DNA of 64,000 bases, from positions 3,642,001 to 3,706,000 of the forward strand of contig NZ_QFYP01000001.1 in assembly GCF_003254505.1 (NCBI RefSeq), given 5' to 3'. Source of the stretch: Phenylobacterium hankyongense. GTDB lineage: Bacteria > Pseudomonadota > Alphaproteobacteria > Caulobacterales > Caulobacteraceae. Under the pieces are notes generated by a model. It was not told where the DNA came from, searched no databases, and saw nothing but the letters and a program-made list of their open reading frames with translations. How positions within the stretch are numbered: position 1 is the first letter of the stretch; each line of letters starts with the position of its first letter. The position numbers and the translations under genes were made by a program. Of this stretch, positions 40,796 through 50,044 are shown one piece after another.

Positions 40796-40969
40796 TGGTA
40801 CGTTGAGGAGTGGCCAGCGCAGCTCAAACCAACCCCGGTGTTCCTGACGCCCTCGCAAAAGGCGCGGGTTGATGGGCTTATGCCCAAACTCGGAGGTGAC
40901 GCGCTCGGGGGACGTGCGCGGGACGCCTATGGGAAGGCTCTCAAGAATGGACAGATCAGGGTCCGCTAA
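40790..40969 (+). pseudogene. Short open frame after the LexA-type box, possible gene remnant
   Basis: A 59-codon frame from TTG 40790 to TAA 40967-40969 encodes a hydrophilic, Lys/Arg-rich peptide including VEEWPAQLKPTPVFL and ending KALKNGQIRVR. Its nominal start lies inside the LexA-type box and has no ribosome binding site; a later GTG or ATG would give a shorter peptide. Codons such as CTT, GGA and AGG are rare in this genome. It may be the remains of an acquired gene, or a real small ORF with a start I cannot assign. Confidence 0.25.
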
Positions 40970-41363
40970 CGATGGTCGACGGCGACCCGTCCCAAGGTGG
41001 GTCGTGCTGTCGCCGCTGTTGGTCAGCTTTCTGTCGTTGGCGGCGAGCCTCCTCCCGGCCTGGTGCGAGCCGGCGTCGAGCCTTGTCTGCACGCGCGCGG
41101 CGAACGTCATCTCCTGGATTGGGGCCGGATTCCCGCACGAGCTGGCCTTCCCGCTTTTGATGACGCCGATGAGCCCGCTGGTTGTCGCGGCGTCGCTGGC
41201 CGGAGTGGACCTGCTGATTCTGGCGTACGCGCTCCGCTCGCTGCCTCGGGCGATGACCGTGCCGGCCGCGGCTGCGGTCATTGCCGGGTGGGTCGGCGTC
41301 ACGGTCGCCATGGCCTACGCCATGCCGTTCCTGATGGTTTGGACCTATCGCGCAACTCACTAG
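40947..41363 (+). CDS. Uncharacterised small membrane protein downstream of the LexA-type box
   Basis: With ATG 40947, preceded by GGGAAGG, this is a 138-residue protein: a basic cytoplasmic N-terminus, a membrane segment at about 19-38, a loop with Cys40 and Cys48, a second hydrophobic region at about 67-97 and a third at about 105-132. I recognise no family. Codon use (TTG, CTT, CGC mixtures) is less biased than in neighbours, hinting at recent acquisition. The upstream LexA-type box suggests SOS induction. In Caulobacter the SOS-induced SidA is also a small membrane protein and inhibits division, but there is no sequence similarity to claim. Confidence 0.55.
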   Translation: MDRSGSANDGRRRPVPRWVVLSPLLVSFLSLAASLLPAWCEPASSLVCTRAANVISWIGAGFPHELAFPLLMTPMSPLVVAASLAGVDLLILAYALRSLPRAMTVPAAAAVIAGWVGVTVAMAYAMPFLMVWTYRATH

Positions 41364-41444
41364 GCGGAGGTCCGCAGCGGGCTGGCGCGCGAGCAAATAT
41401 CTCGCGCATAGTAGCGCTCTTCCTCACTCCGCGGATCATCCAGC

Positions 41445-42845
41445 GTGCAAGCCTCCAAGTCCTTCGCCCTCGTCGCCGCCCTGGCCGCGGCCGCCCTCGC
41501 CTCCTCGGCGCTGGCCGCGCCGAAGCCCGGTCCCGCCCTGCACGACCAGGCGCTGGAGATCCTGACCAAGGGCGTCGCCTTCCGGACGGTGAAGGGCGCG
41601 GGCAATACGCCGGCCTATGCCGCCTACCTGAAGGGCGTGCTGGTCGCCGCCGGCTACAAGCCCGACGATGTCCGCGTCGAGGAGACCGACGGCACGGCCA
41701 TCCTGATCGCCCGCTATCCCGGCGCGGATCCCAGGAAGAAGCCCATTGTCGTGCTCGGCCACATGGACGTGGTGGAAGCCAGGCGCGAGGACTGGCAGCG
41801 CGATCCGTTCACGCCGGTGGTGGAGAATGGCTACGTCTACGGCCGCGGCTCGGTGGACAACAAGTTCGACGTCTCGATGGCGGTGGCGACGCTCGCCGAG
41901 CTGAGGCGCGAGGGATGGAAGCCCGGCCGCGACGTGATCCTGGCCCTGTCCGGCGACGAGGAGACCGAGATGGCCTCCACCCAGAAGCTGGCGGCCCGGC
42001 TGAAGAACGCCGAACTGGTGCTGAACGACGACGCCGGCGGCGGCCTGCTGGGCGAGGACGGCAAGCCGGTGATCTACCAGCTGCAGGCCGGCGAGAAGAC
42101 CTACGCCGACTTCACCCTGACGGTCACCGATCCCGGCGGCCATTCCAGCCGGCCCGGCCCGACCAACGCCATCGTCGAGCTGGCCCAGGCGCTGGCCAAG
42201 GTCGGCGCCTACAAGTTCCCGGCCATGCAGAGCGAGCTGACCACCGCCTACTTCAAGGCCAGCGCCCCGCTGACGCCTGGGCCGGCCGGCGCGGCGATGA
42301 AAGCCTACCTCGTCGACCCCAAGGACGAGGCGGCGATCGCTACGCTCTCCGCCGAGCCGGAGTACGTCGGCCAGGTGCGCACCACCTGCGTCGCGACCAT
42401 GGTCAATGGCGGCCACGCCACCAACGCTCTGCCGCAGAAGGCCACCGCCAACATCAACTGCCGGATCTTCCCCGGCACGCCATCGGAACAGGTGCGCCAG
42501 ACCCTGGCCAAGGTGATCGACGACCCCAAGGTGACGGTGGCGCGGGTGACGGGCGACGGCTCCATCGACGCCCCGGCCTCGCCGCTTCGGCCCGACGTGA
42601 TGGCGGCGGTGACCAAGGCGGTGCACGCCCAGCATCCGACCCTGACCATCGTGCCCTCGATGTCGGCGGGCGCCACCGACAGCATGCACTTCCGCGCGCT
42701 CGGCGTGCCTAGCTACGGCGTCGCCGGCCTCTACATGAAGCCCTCGGACGACTTCACCCATGGGCTCAACGAGCGCGCGCCGGTGGCCGCCATCGACGGC
42801 GCCCTGGCCCACTGGAAGGTGCTGCTCAAGGAGCTGGCGAAGTAG
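41445..42845 (+). CDS. Exported M20-family metallopeptidase
   Basis: This 466-residue M20/M25/M40 di-zinc peptidase has a signal peptide (about 1-25, ending SSALAAP). Metal-site motifs are GHMDVV (His, Asp), GRGSVDNK (bridging Asp), SGDEETE (catalytic Glu and ligand), LNDDAGGG and the C-terminal THGLNERA (His). The dimerisation domain lies between about 215 and 330. The start is GTG 41445-41447, which makes the signal peptide N-terminal. It probably hydrolyses dipeptides or acyl-amino acids in the periplasm. Confidence 0.9.
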   Translation: MQASKSFALVAALAAAALASSALAAPKPGPALHDQALEILTKGVAFRTVKGAGNTPAYAAYLKGVLVAAGYKPDDVRVEETDGTAILIARYPGADPRKKPIVVLGHMDVVEARREDWQRDPFTPVVENGYVYGRGSVDNKFDVSMAVATLAELRREGWKPGRDVILALSGDEETEMASTQKLAARLKNAELVLNDDAGGGLLGEDGKPVIYQLQAGEKTYADFTLTVTDPGGHSSRPGPTNAIVELAQALAKVGAYKFPAMQSELTTAYFKASAPLTPGPAGAAMKAYLVDPKDEAAIATLSAEPEYVGQVRTTCVATMVNGGHATNALPQKATANINCRIFPGTPSEQVRQTLAKVIDDPKVTVARVTGDGSIDAPASPLRPDVMAAVTKAVHAQHPTLTIVPSMSAGATDSMHFRALGVPSYGVAGLYMKPSDDFTHGLNERAPVAAIDGALAHWKVLLKELAK

Positions 42846-42860
42846 CCGAGCAGGCCTGCC

Positions 42861-43187
42861 CTAGCGACGGGCCAGCAGGGCGCCGGACGTGCGGGCCTCG
42901 TAGAGCGCGGTGACCACGGGGGCGTCGAGCTGGCGCACCGCCTTGTAGCTGACCTCGTGGCGGCAGCGGGCCTCCTGGGCGCGGTAGAGCGGTCCGGAGT
43001 TGAAGCGGCAGAAGCGGGTCGAGGCGCCGCGGATCCGGTCGAGCGCCTTCGCCGCGCCGGCGTCGGAGTTGAGGTTCAAGTCGCCGATCCGCACCCGCAT
43101 CGTGGCCTCCTTGGCCACCGAAGGGAGCGCGATGGATGCGCTCAAGGCTGATGCACACACCACAGCGGCCGCACGCATTCTGTTCAT
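42861..43187 (-). CDS. UrcA-family exported protein
   Basis: The protein has 108 residues: a signal peptide (about 1-26, ending LPSVAKE) and a UrcA-family domain with RIGDLNLNSDAGAAKALDRI and two cysteines (FCRF and ARCRHE). UrcA proteins are short periplasmic proteins of unknown function that are abundant in Caulobacterales and Sphingomonadales. It converges on the M20 peptidase gene with 15 bp between stops. An inverted repeat directly upstream of the ATG could control its translation. Confidence 0.85.
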   Translation of the reverse strand: MNRMRAAAVVCASALSASIALPSVAKEATMRVRIGDLNLNSDAGAAKALDRIRGASTRFCRFNSGPLYRAQEARCRHEVSYKAVRQLDAPVVTALYEARTSGALLARR

Positions 43188-43232
43188 GGCCTGGTGTCCT
43201 GGCTGGCATGCCGTCGGCTTGACGACCAGGCC
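43188..43232 (-). promoter_or_regulatory. Inverted repeat abutting the urcA start codon
   Basis: GGCCTGGT (43188-43195) and ACCAGGCC (43225-43232) are perfect 8-bp arms 29 nt apart. In the minus-strand mRNA the 3' arm ends at the base before the ATG, and the probable Shine-Dalgarno CAGGA lies in the enclosed loop. A hairpin here would bury the start region. I see no known riboswitch in it. Confidence 0.35.
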
Positions 43233-43425
43233 AATTTACGCCCGACGCCGGCTCGCCGCGGCGGGAATCCGTCGGATCCCTGTTCGCGGCGTGACACGAG
43301 TCACGGCCCGAGCCGCAGCCCCGACCAAAGATTGGCCAAGCTTCCTCTTGTCGCATGGGTGAAGGAGCGTCGTTCGCATAACACGCTACGCGCGCCTGCG
43401 GGGGGCAGGATGCGAGGAGGCCATC

Positions 43426-43617
43426 GTGCAGTACCGCGTCTACAAGCTCAACCCGGCCGGGCGGATCGTCAGCGGGCACTGGATCGAAGCCGAGGCCGAC
43501 AGCCAGGCCCGGGTGACGGCGCATGAGATGTGCGACGACGCCACGCCCGCCGTCGAACTCTGGCAAGGCCAGCGCCGCGTGGCCCTGCTGCCCTGCGAAG
43601 ACGACGCCGTCGCCTGA
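43426..43617 (+). CDS. Conserved small hypothetical protein
   Basis: The 63-residue protein begins MQYRVYKLNPAGRI and ends with VELWQGQRRVALLP. It resembles a widespread type of tiny alphaproteobacterial protein whose start is like YRVYxLDxxGRI and whose end is like AVELWxxxRxVA; no function is known to me. GTG 43426-43428 has GGAGG six bases upstream, supporting a real gene. Confidence 0.7.
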   Translation: MQYRVYKLNPAGRIVSGHWIEAEADSQARVTAHEMCDDATPAVELWQGQRRVALLPCEDDAVA

Positions 43618-43629
43618 CGCAGGCGCGCC

Positions 43630-44349
43630 TCAGCGCCGCCAGTAGCGATAGCGCCACGCCTCGGCGAAGCCGGCCTTGCGGTAGAGCGAACGGGCCGGAT
43701 TGGCCTCCTCCACCTGCAGGAACACCCGCTCGACGCCGCGCGCGGCGATGGCGCGGCCGAGGCCGGCCAGCACCTGGCTGGCGAGCCCGCGGCCCCGGCG
43801 GTCCGCCGCCGTGCGCATGCCGTGGATGCCGGCCCAACCGTGGCCGAAGGTGACGACGCCCACCGCCACCGTGCGGCCGTCCTCGCGCACCGCGCCGTAG
43901 AGGGCGTCCGGCGAGCGGCTGAGGGCGGCGACCCGGCTGGCCCCGTCCTCGGGGTCGAAGCCGTCGCCGACGAACACCGCGCCCCAGGCCTCGTCGGGCT
44001 GGTCCAGCACCTCGCCGGGCTGGTCGCGGAAGGCGGCCAGGCGGGCGACGTCGCCGATCTTCACCAGGGTCGGCTGGACGCCGACGTAGCCGCGGGCGGC
44101 CAGGGCGTCGCGAACCCCCGCCAGGCCGGGCGCCTCGGCGATCCGGAACGCCGGCTGCAGGCCCTCGGTCCAGTAAGCGGCCTCGACGTCGTTGAGCGCG
44201 TCGGCGGTGGCGGTGTGGCTGAGGGGGACCGCGCTCTTCGCCCGGCCGATGGTCCCGGCGTCCATCGGCGCGAGCCAGCCGTCGATCTCCACCAGCTTGG
44301 CCGGCGCGACGCCGGCGACGGTCGCCCGCTCCAGGCTTTCGACGTCCAC
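43630..44349 (-). CDS. GNAT-family N-acetyltransferase
   Basis: The 239-residue protein has a divergent N-terminal half and a C-terminal GNAT fold. The acetyl-CoA-binding motif is TAADRRGRGLASQVL, followed by RVFLQVEEANPARSLYRKAGF, the usual strand 5/helix 4 region. The substrate is unknown. It starts immediately after the smpB stop, so it is likely the last gene of dapA-smpB-GNAT. Confidence 0.85.
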   Translation of the reverse strand: MDVESLERATVAGVAPAKLVEIDGWLAPMDAGTIGRAKSAVPLSHTATADALNDVEAAYWTEGLQPAFRIAEAPGLAGVRDALAARGYVGVQPTLVKIGDVARLAAFRDQPGEVLDQPDEAWGAVFVGDGFDPEDGASRVAALSRSPDALYGAVREDGRTVAVGVVTFGHGWAGIHGMRTAADRRGRGLASQVLAGLGRAIAARGVERVFLQVEEANPARSLYRKAGFAEAWRYRYWRR

Positions 44350-44808
44350 CTAGCCCTTGTCCCGCATCAGCCGCGCCTTGTCGCGCTGCCAGTCGCGGGC
44401 GGCGGTGGCTTCGCGCTTGTCGTGTTCCTTCTTGCCCTTGGCGAGCGAGATCTCGAGCTTCGCCAGGCCCTTGTCGTTCCAGTAGAGCTTGGTCGGGATG
44501 ATCGTGCGGCCTTCGCGCTGCACGGCGCCGATCAGCCGGTCGATCTCCTTGCGCTTCAGCAGCAGCTTCCGATGCCGGCGCGGCTCGTGGTTGAAGTGCG
44601 GGCCGGCCTGGGCGTAGGGCGGGATGTCGGCGTTGACGAGCATGATCTCGTCGCCCTCCACCGCGGCATAGCTCTCGGCGATGTTGGCGCGGCCGTTGCG
44701 CAGCGACTTCACCTCAGAGCCGGTGAGCGCCAGCCCGGCCTCGAAGCTCTGCTCCAGGAAATAGTCGAACCGCGCGCGGCGGTTCTCGGCGATCAGCTTG
44801 CCGGCCAT
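44350..44808 (-). CDS. smpB: tmRNA-binding protein SmpB
   Basis: SmpB binds tmRNA and brings it to stalled ribosomes. The 152-residue protein has [35 protein letters not shown] and the basic C-terminal tail [14 protein letters not shown]. The ATG overlaps the dapA stop by four bases (ATGA). The tmRNA gene itself is not in this window. Confidence 0.97.
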   Translation of the reverse strand: MAGKLIAENRRARFDYFLEQSFEAGLALTGSEVKSLRNGRANIAESYAAVEGDEIMLVNADIPPYAQAGPHFNHEPRRHRKLLLKRKEIDRLIGAVQREGRTIIPTKLYWNDKGLAKLEISLAKGKKEHDKREATAARDWQRDKARLMRDKG

Positions 44809-45692
44809 CAGACGACGCCGGCGTCCCGCATAGCGGCGACCACCTCGGCGCGGGAGGCTTCCGAAGCCGGCACGATCGGCAGGCGCACGTCCTCGGCGCA
44901 GAGGCCGAGGTGGGCGAGCGCGAACTTGGTCGGCGACGGCGAGGCGTCGGTGAACAGCGCCCGGTGCAGGCGGATCAGCCGGTCCTGGCCCTCCAGCGCG
45001 CCCTGCCACTGGCCGGACAGGGCGTCGTTGTAGAAGATCGCGCACTGCTCGGGCGCGACGTTGGCGGTCACCGAGATGCAGCCGTGGCCGCCGTGGGCCA
45101 TGTAGCCCAGCGCGCTGGGGTCGTCGCCGGACAGCATCACCCAGTCCGGCCCGCACATCAGCCGCTGGAAGCTGGCGCGCGGCAGGTCGCCGGTGGCGTC
45201 CTTGATCCCGACGATGTTCGGCAACTTCGATAGCCTGGCGAGGACCTCGTTGGAGATGTCGACGCTCGTCCGCGAGGGGACGTTGTAGACCAGCACCGGC
45301 AGCTGCACCGCCTCGTTGATCGCCGCGTAGTGGGCGTAGAGGCCCTCCTGGCTGGGGCGGTTGTAGTAGGGTGTCACCACCAGGGCGGCGTCCGCGCCGA
45401 TGGTCTTGGCGTGGCGGACCAGCTCGATGGCCTCGTCGGTGGCGTTGGAGCCGGCCCCGGCGATCACCGGCACGCGGCCCTTCGCCGTCTTCACGCACAG
45501 CTCCACCACGCGGCGATGCTCGTCGTGGCTCAGGGTCGCGGTCTCGCCGGTGGTGCCGACCGGCACCAGGCCATGCACGCCGCCGGCGATCTGGCGCTCG
45601 ACCAGCGCCACGAAGGCCGTTTCGTCCACCGCGCCGTCGCGGAAGGGAGTCACGAGCGCCGGGAGGACGCCCTTGAACAAGGGATCGGACAT
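44808..45692 (-). CDS. dapA: 4-hydroxy-tetrahydrodipicolinate synthase
   Basis: DapA condenses pyruvate and aspartate semialdehyde in lysine and diaminopimelate synthesis. The 294-residue barrel has GTTGE (Thr47, Thr48), Tyr136 in LVYNVPSRT, Arg141, and the Schiff-base Lys164 in VGIKDATGD; spacing matches E. coli Tyr133, Arg138, Lys161. ATG 45690-45692 is chosen because the protein then begins at the normal family N-terminus; the upstream frame is unrelated. It is divergent from the transglycosylase gene, so DAP synthesis sits next to a wall hydrolase. Confidence 0.96.
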   Translation of the reverse strand: MSDPLFKGVLPALVTPFRDGAVDETAFVALVERQIAGGVHGLVPVGTTGETATLSHDEHRRVVELCVKTAKGRVPVIAGAGSNATDEAIELVRHAKTIGADAALVVTPYYNRPSQEGLYAHYAAINEAVQLPVLVYNVPSRTSVDISNEVLARLSKLPNIVGIKDATGDLPRASFQRLMCGPDWVMLSGDDPSALGYMAHGGHGCISVTANVAPEQCAIFYNDALSGQWQGALEGQDRLIRLHRALFTDASPSPTKFALAHLGLCAEDVRLPIVPASEASRAEVVAAMRDAGVV

Positions 45693-45816
45693 GGTCTGCA
45701 AATTGCCGTGAATAAAGCGCTTGTTGAAGCGACGTTCAGATTTGCCGCGACAATATGGAGGGTGGGTATCACCCGCAACGTCCGTATTCAGTCCGGCGAC
45801 CCAAAGGGGGCGAGAG

Positions 45817-47916
45817 TTGCACGCCAAAGCCCGCAAAGCGTTCGTGGCAGCCAGCATGATCCTGCTCGCCGGCGCCGCTGCGCGTGCGCAGCCGAGCGAT
45901 CCGATCGACGCGCTGCTGCAGCGGGAGGCCCCCTTGCCGCAGCCGGGCGAGCCGATCCGCCAGACCGTCCGCACGCCGCTGTCGCAGGCCGACCTCGGCA
46001 ATTTCCGCCAGGCGGTGGAGTCCGCCAGGCGCGGCGACATCACCGGCGCCCGCGTGGCGATCGCCGCGATCGACGATTCCACCGCCAAGAAGACCGCCAC
46101 CTGGGTGCTGGTCGATTCGAACGGTGATTCGCTGGGCTTCTTCGAGGTCGACCAGGCGCGGCGCTCGCTGGCCGGCTGGCCGCGGGCCGCCAAGCGTCAG
46201 AACTCAGCCGAGAAGCTGCTGGAGACCTCCGGCAAGACCCCCGCCCAGACGATCGCCTGGTTCGACGGCGCCGAGCCGCAGACCGCCCAGGGCGCCCTGG
46301 CGCTGGCCGCCGCCTACCGCGGCCTCGGCCAGACCGACAAGGCCGCGGCCCTGATCCGCCATTGGTGGCGCGACAAGAGCTTCGAAGCCGACGTCCAGCG
46401 CAGCATGCTGGCGAGGTTCGCCGACGTGCTGACCGTGGACGACCACGTCCGCCGCACCGACATCCTGCTCTACGGCAGCCAAGGCCCGGCGGCGCGCGAC
46501 ATGATCCCGCTGCTGCCGGCCGACCAGCAGCAGGCGGCGCTGGCGCGGATCGCCCTGCGGGCCAACACCGCCGACGCCAACGAACTGGCCGCCGCCCTGC
46601 CGGCCGACGTCGCCCAGAGCCCGGGCGTGGCCTTCGAACGCGCCGCCTATCTGCGCCGCCATGGCCTGAGCGACCTGGCGCTTGGCCAGCTGCAGAACTT
46701 CCCGAAGGACGTCGTCACCCAGGACCAGGCCGACCGCGTCTGGGACGAACGCCACCAACTGGTGCTGGCCTCGCTGAAGAACAGCGACTTCAAGAGCGCC
46801 TACGCGGCGGCCGCGAGCTCCGGCCTGACGTCGGGGTCCGACGCCACCGAAGCCGAGTTCTACGCCGGCTGGATCGCGCTGACGCGGCTGAAGGACCCGG
46901 CCCGCGCGGCGGGGCACTTCGCGGCCATCGACCGGATCGGCTCCTCGCCGATCACCCGGGCCCGCGCCCTCTACTGGCGCGGCCGCGCGGCCGAGGCCAG
47001 CGGCGACCAGAACGGCGCCCAGGGATTCTATGAGGCCGCCTCCAAGTACTACACCTGCTTCTACGGCCAGCTGGCCGGCGAGAAGCTCGGCCGGCGGCTG
47101 ACCCTGCCCGGCGATCCGGAGCTGTCGGCCACGGATCGCGCCCGCTTCGAGGGCCGCGACGCGGTCCAGGCCATGCGCCTGCTCTATGACAGCGGCCAGC
47201 GCGACCTGTTCCGCACCTTCGCCCTGTCGCTGGACGACATCCTGCCGACGGTGGAAGACGAAGCGCAACTCGTGGACCTGGTCCGCGGCTACGGCGATCA
47301 GGACACCTCCATGAAGGTGGCGCGCGCCGCCGCCCAGCGCGGCTTCATCCTGCCGCAGCGCGCCTATCCCCTCCGCAACCCGCCGCAGGTGATGGGCGGC
47401 CCCGAGCCGGCCCTGGTGCTTGGCATCACCCGCCAGGAGAGCGGCTTCGATCCCAACGTGCGCTCCGGCGTCGGCGCGCGCGGCATGATGCAGCTGATGC
47501 CGAGCACCGCCGCCATCGTCGCGCGGCGGATCGGAGTGAGCTACTCGGCCGGCATGCTGGACGAGCCCGACTACAACATGCGTCTCGGCTCGAGCTTCCT
47601 GGGCCAGCTGGTGAGCCAGTTCTCCGGCTCCTACATCATGGCCGCGGCGGCCTACAACGCCGGGCCCGGACGGCCGACCCAGTGGTCCGGCTACTGCGGC
47701 GATCCGCGCGGCGCCAGCACCGATCCGGTCGACTTCATCGAATGCATCCCGTTCTCGGAGACCCGCAACTACGTGATGCGGGTGATGGAGAACATGCAGG
47801 TCTACCGCGCCAAGCTGAACGGCGGCTCGGTCCCGCTCACCCTGTCCTCCGACCTGCAGCGCGGGGCCTACAACTACCCACCCGCCTTGCCGAGCGTGGC
47901 CTCGACCGGGTCCTAG
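45817..47916 (+). CDS. Soluble lytic murein transglycosylase (Slt family)
   Basis: This periplasmic enzyme cleaves the glycan strand to 1,6-anhydroMurNAc. From TTG 45817, which has GGGGGCGAG directly upstream, the product is 699 residues with a signal peptide (about 1-23, ending AAARAQ). A long alpha-superhelical U-domain follows, then a C-terminal catalytic domain with Glu541 in [23 protein letters not shown] and [10 protein letters not shown]. The upstream part of the open frame (from 45721) has no signal peptide and is probably untranslated. Its TAG shares a CTAG with the convergent downstream gene. Confidence 0.92.
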   Translation: MHAKARKAFVAASMILLAGAAARAQPSDPIDALLQREAPLPQPGEPIRQTVRTPLSQADLGNFRQAVESARRGDITGARVAIAAIDDSTAKKTATWVLVDSNGDSLGFFEVDQARRSLAGWPRAAKRQNSAEKLLETSGKTPAQTIAWFDGAEPQTAQGALALAAAYRGLGQTDKAAALIRHWWRDKSFEADVQRSMLARFADVLTVDDHVRRTDILLYGSQGPAARDMIPLLPADQQQAALARIALRANTADANELAAALPADVAQSPGVAFERAAYLRRHGLSDLALGQLQNFPKDVVTQDQADRVWDERHQLVLASLKNSDFKSAYAAAASSGLTSGSDATEAEFYAGWIALTRLKDPARAAGHFAAIDRIGSSPITRARALYWRGRAAEASGDQNGAQGFYEAASKYYTCFYGQLAGEKLGRRLTLPGDPELSATDRARFEGRDAVQAMRLLYDSGQRDLFRTFALSLDDILPTVEDEAQLVDLVRGYGDQDTSMKVARAAAQRGFILPQRAYPLRNPPQVMGGPEPALVLGITRQESGFDPNVRSGVGARGMMQLMPSTAAIVARRIGVSYSAGMLDEPDYNMRLGSSFLGQLVSQFSGSYIMAAAAYNAGPGRPTQWSGYCGDPRGASTDPVDFIECIPFSETRNYVMRVMENMQVYRAKLNGGSVPLTLSSDLQRGAYNYPPALPSVASTGS

Positions 47917-48278
47917 GCGCGCCGCGTCCGCAACCAGCACGCCACGAACAGCGCGCCCCAGACCAGATCGAGGGTGGCGAAACCCACGACCGGCGCCGGC
48001 ACGCGGCCCTGGGCGGCGAGCGCATAGACGACGACGCCCCAGACGAGCTTTTCGAGGACCGCGACAGGCATGACCCTGCGCAGTCCGACCGGATCGCGGC
48101 CGACCAGCAGGAAGAGCACCTGGAAGGTCAGCGCCGCGCCCAGGAAGCCGTAGAAGTATTCCGGATGGGTGATCGGCGCGGAAGCCTGGCCGATGGCCTT
48201 TTCGAGGAACAGGAACGGCGTCAGCACAATGAGGCCGTAGATCCCGGCCAGCGTGAACACCCATTTTGCGAACGTCAT
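47913..48278 (-). CDS. Small integral membrane protein, unknown function
   Basis: The 121-residue protein has four hydrophobic segments (about 5-25, 43-60, 70-88 and 96-115), begins MTFAKWVFTLAGIYGL and ends in a basic WLRTRRA. I do not recognise the family with confidence. It lies 24 bp downstream of the ABC transporter ATPase gene on the same strand, so it may be co-transcribed with the uptake operon. Its TAG overlaps that of the transglycosylase gene. Confidence 0.65.
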   Translation of the reverse strand: MTFAKWVFTLAGIYGLIVLTPFLFLEKAIGQASAPITHPEYFYGFLGAALTFQVLFLLVGRDPVGLRRVMPVAVLEKLVWGVVVYALAAQGRVPAPVVGFATLDLVWGALFVACWLRTRRA

Positions 48279-48302
48279 CTCGCCCTCCCCCGTGAAAATC
48301 CC

Positions 48303-49061
48303 CTAGGCGCGTCTCCGTGCGGAGACGATCGGCCCATTGGCGGTCTCCTCGACCCGGCCGTCCAGGGCGAAGGCCTGGGCCAGCACCGTAGGCGTCAGCG
48401 CCTCGCGCGGCGGGGCGTCGGCGATAATCCGGCCCTCGTGCAGCACCGCCAGCCGGTCGCAGGTCCGCGCCGCCAGGCTGAGATCGTGAAGGGTCAGGAC
48501 CACGGCCGCGCCCCGTCGCGCCTCCTCGCGGAACAGCTCCAGCGCCAGCAACTGGGCGTCGGGGTCGAGGCCGGCGGCGGGCTCGTCGGCCACCAGCAGC
48601 GGCGCCGCGGCGGCCAGCAGCCGGGCCAGCAGCGCGCGGCCACGCTCGCCGCCCGACATGTCGAGCACGCCGCGGTCGGCAAGGTCGCCCAGGCCAACCC
48701 TCGTCAGCGCCGCGTGCGCGCGCGACTTCGCCTCCGCCGGCGGCCGGTGGAAGGCGCCGAGGCTCGCCACCCGCCAGGCCGGCAGGTTCCAGCCGACGCG
48801 GCGCTCCTGGGGCAGGTAGGCGACCAGCGCCGCGCGCACCGTGTCGGCCATGCCGTGGACGTCGCGGCCGCCCAGCCTGGCGGAGCCGGCCTCCAGGTGC
48901 GCCAGGCCGAGCGCGGCGCGCAGAAGGGTGGTCTTGCCGGCGCCGTTGGCGCCGATGACGCCCAGCACCTCGCCCGGCAGGGCGCTCAGCGTGGCGGCCT
49001 CCAGCACCCGGCGCGGACCGCGGCGGACGCTGGCGCCCTCAAGCTCCAGGGCCGGGGTCAT
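48303..49061 (-). CDS. ABC transporter ATP-binding protein, BtuD/FecE type
   Basis: The 252-residue ATPase has Walker A GANGAGKTT, the signature LDMSGGERGRALLAR, Walker B PLLVADEPAAGLDP and the H-loop TLHD. The sequence type matches ATPases of vitamin B12, heme or siderophore importers. The ATG overlaps the permease stop (ATGA). The substrate is judged from the operon, not from this gene. Confidence 0.9.
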   Translation of the reverse strand: MTPALELEGASVRRGPRRVLEAATLSALPGEVLGVIGANGAGKTTLLRAALGLAHLEAGSARLGGRDVHGMADTVRAALVAYLPQERRVGWNLPAWRVASLGAFHRPPAEAKSRAHAALTRVGLGDLADRGVLDMSGGERGRALLARLLAAAAPLLVADEPAAGLDPDAQLLALELFREEARRGAAVVLTLHDLSLAARTCDRLAVLHEGRIIADAPPREALTPTVLAQAFALDGRVEETANGPIVSARRRA

Positions 49062-50044
49062 CCGCGCCAGCTCCGCGCCGCGCGCCAGGCGATCAGGGCG
49101 AACAGCGGCGCGCCGAACAGGGCGGTGACCACCCCGAGCTTCAGCTCCAGGTCGGTGGGGATCAGCCGGGCGGCGAGGTCGGCGGCCACCAGCAGGCCCG
49201 CGCCCGCAAGCGCCGAAGGGACCAGCACGCGGCCGGGATCGGCGCCGGAGCCGGCCCGCACCAGGTGGGGCGCCGCCAGGCCCACGAAGCCGACGATGCC
49301 GGACATGGCCACCGCGGCTCCGGTCAGCAGCGAGGCCCCCGCCACCGCCGCGCCTCGCAAGCGCGCCATGGGCAGGCCCGAAAGCGCCGCGGTTTCCTCC
49401 CCCAGCGTCAGCATGACCAGCCCGCGGGCGGCGTAGGCGCAAAGGCCGGCGCCCACCGCCATCGGGATCAGCTCGCGGCCGATGTCGTTCCAGTCGCGGT
49501 TGGCGACCGAGCCCAGCAGCCAGGAGAACACCTCCGCCAGGGTCACCGGTGAGGGCGAGAAATTGAACACCAGCGAGGTCAGGGCGCCGGCGAAGGCCGA
49601 CAGCGCGACGCCGAACAGGATCAGGGTCTCCGGCTCGCGGAAGCGGGCGGCGAGCGCGGTGAGCAGCAGGCCGGTGGCCACCGCCGCGGTCAGCGCCGCC
49701 CCCTCGACCGCCCCGGCCGAGCCCGCCAGGCCCAGCGAGATCGCCAGCGCCGCGCCAAGCCCGGCCCCGCCGGAGACGCCGAGCACGCCCGGATCGGCCA
49801 GCGGGTTGCGCAGCAGTCCCTGCATCACCGCGCCCGCCAGCCCCAGCGCCGCCCCCACCACGGCGGCGGCGACGGTGCGAGGCGCACGGATCCGCCACAG
49901 AACCTCGCCCGGTCCCGAGGCCGGGTCGGCGACGGCCTGGGCGACCTGGGCGGCGCTCAGCCGGGTCTCGCCCAGCCACAGGCCCGCGGCGATCAGCGCC
50001 AGCAGGCCCAGCGCCAGCAGCAGGTTCAGGCGCAGGTCCTTCAC
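49058..50044 (-). CDS. FecCD/BtuC-family ABC permease
   Basis: This 328-residue inner-membrane permease has about ten membrane segments and the FecCD hallmarks RAPRTVAAAVVGAALGLAG, MQGLLRNPLADPGVLGVSGG and GIVGFVGLAAPHLVR. The start is GTG 50042-50044, overlapping the upstream stop as GTGA. It forms the pore of a B12, heme or iron-siderophore importer together with the adjacent ATPase and binding protein. Confidence 0.92.
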   Translation of the reverse strand: MKDLRLNLLLALGLLALIAAGLWLGETRLSAAQVAQAVADPASGPGEVLWRIRAPRTVAAAVVGAALGLAGAVMQGLLRNPLADPGVLGVSGGAGLGAALAISLGLAGSAGAVEGAALTAAVATGLLLTALAARFREPETLILFGVALSAFAGALTSLVFNFSPSPVTLAEVFSWLLGSVANRDWNDIGRELIPMAVGAGLCAYAARGLVMLTLGEETAALSGLPMARLRGAAVAGASLLTGAAVAMSGIVGFVGLAAPHLVRAGSGADPGRVLVPSALAGAGLLVAADLAARLIPTDLELKLGVVTALFGAPLFALIAWRAARSWRG

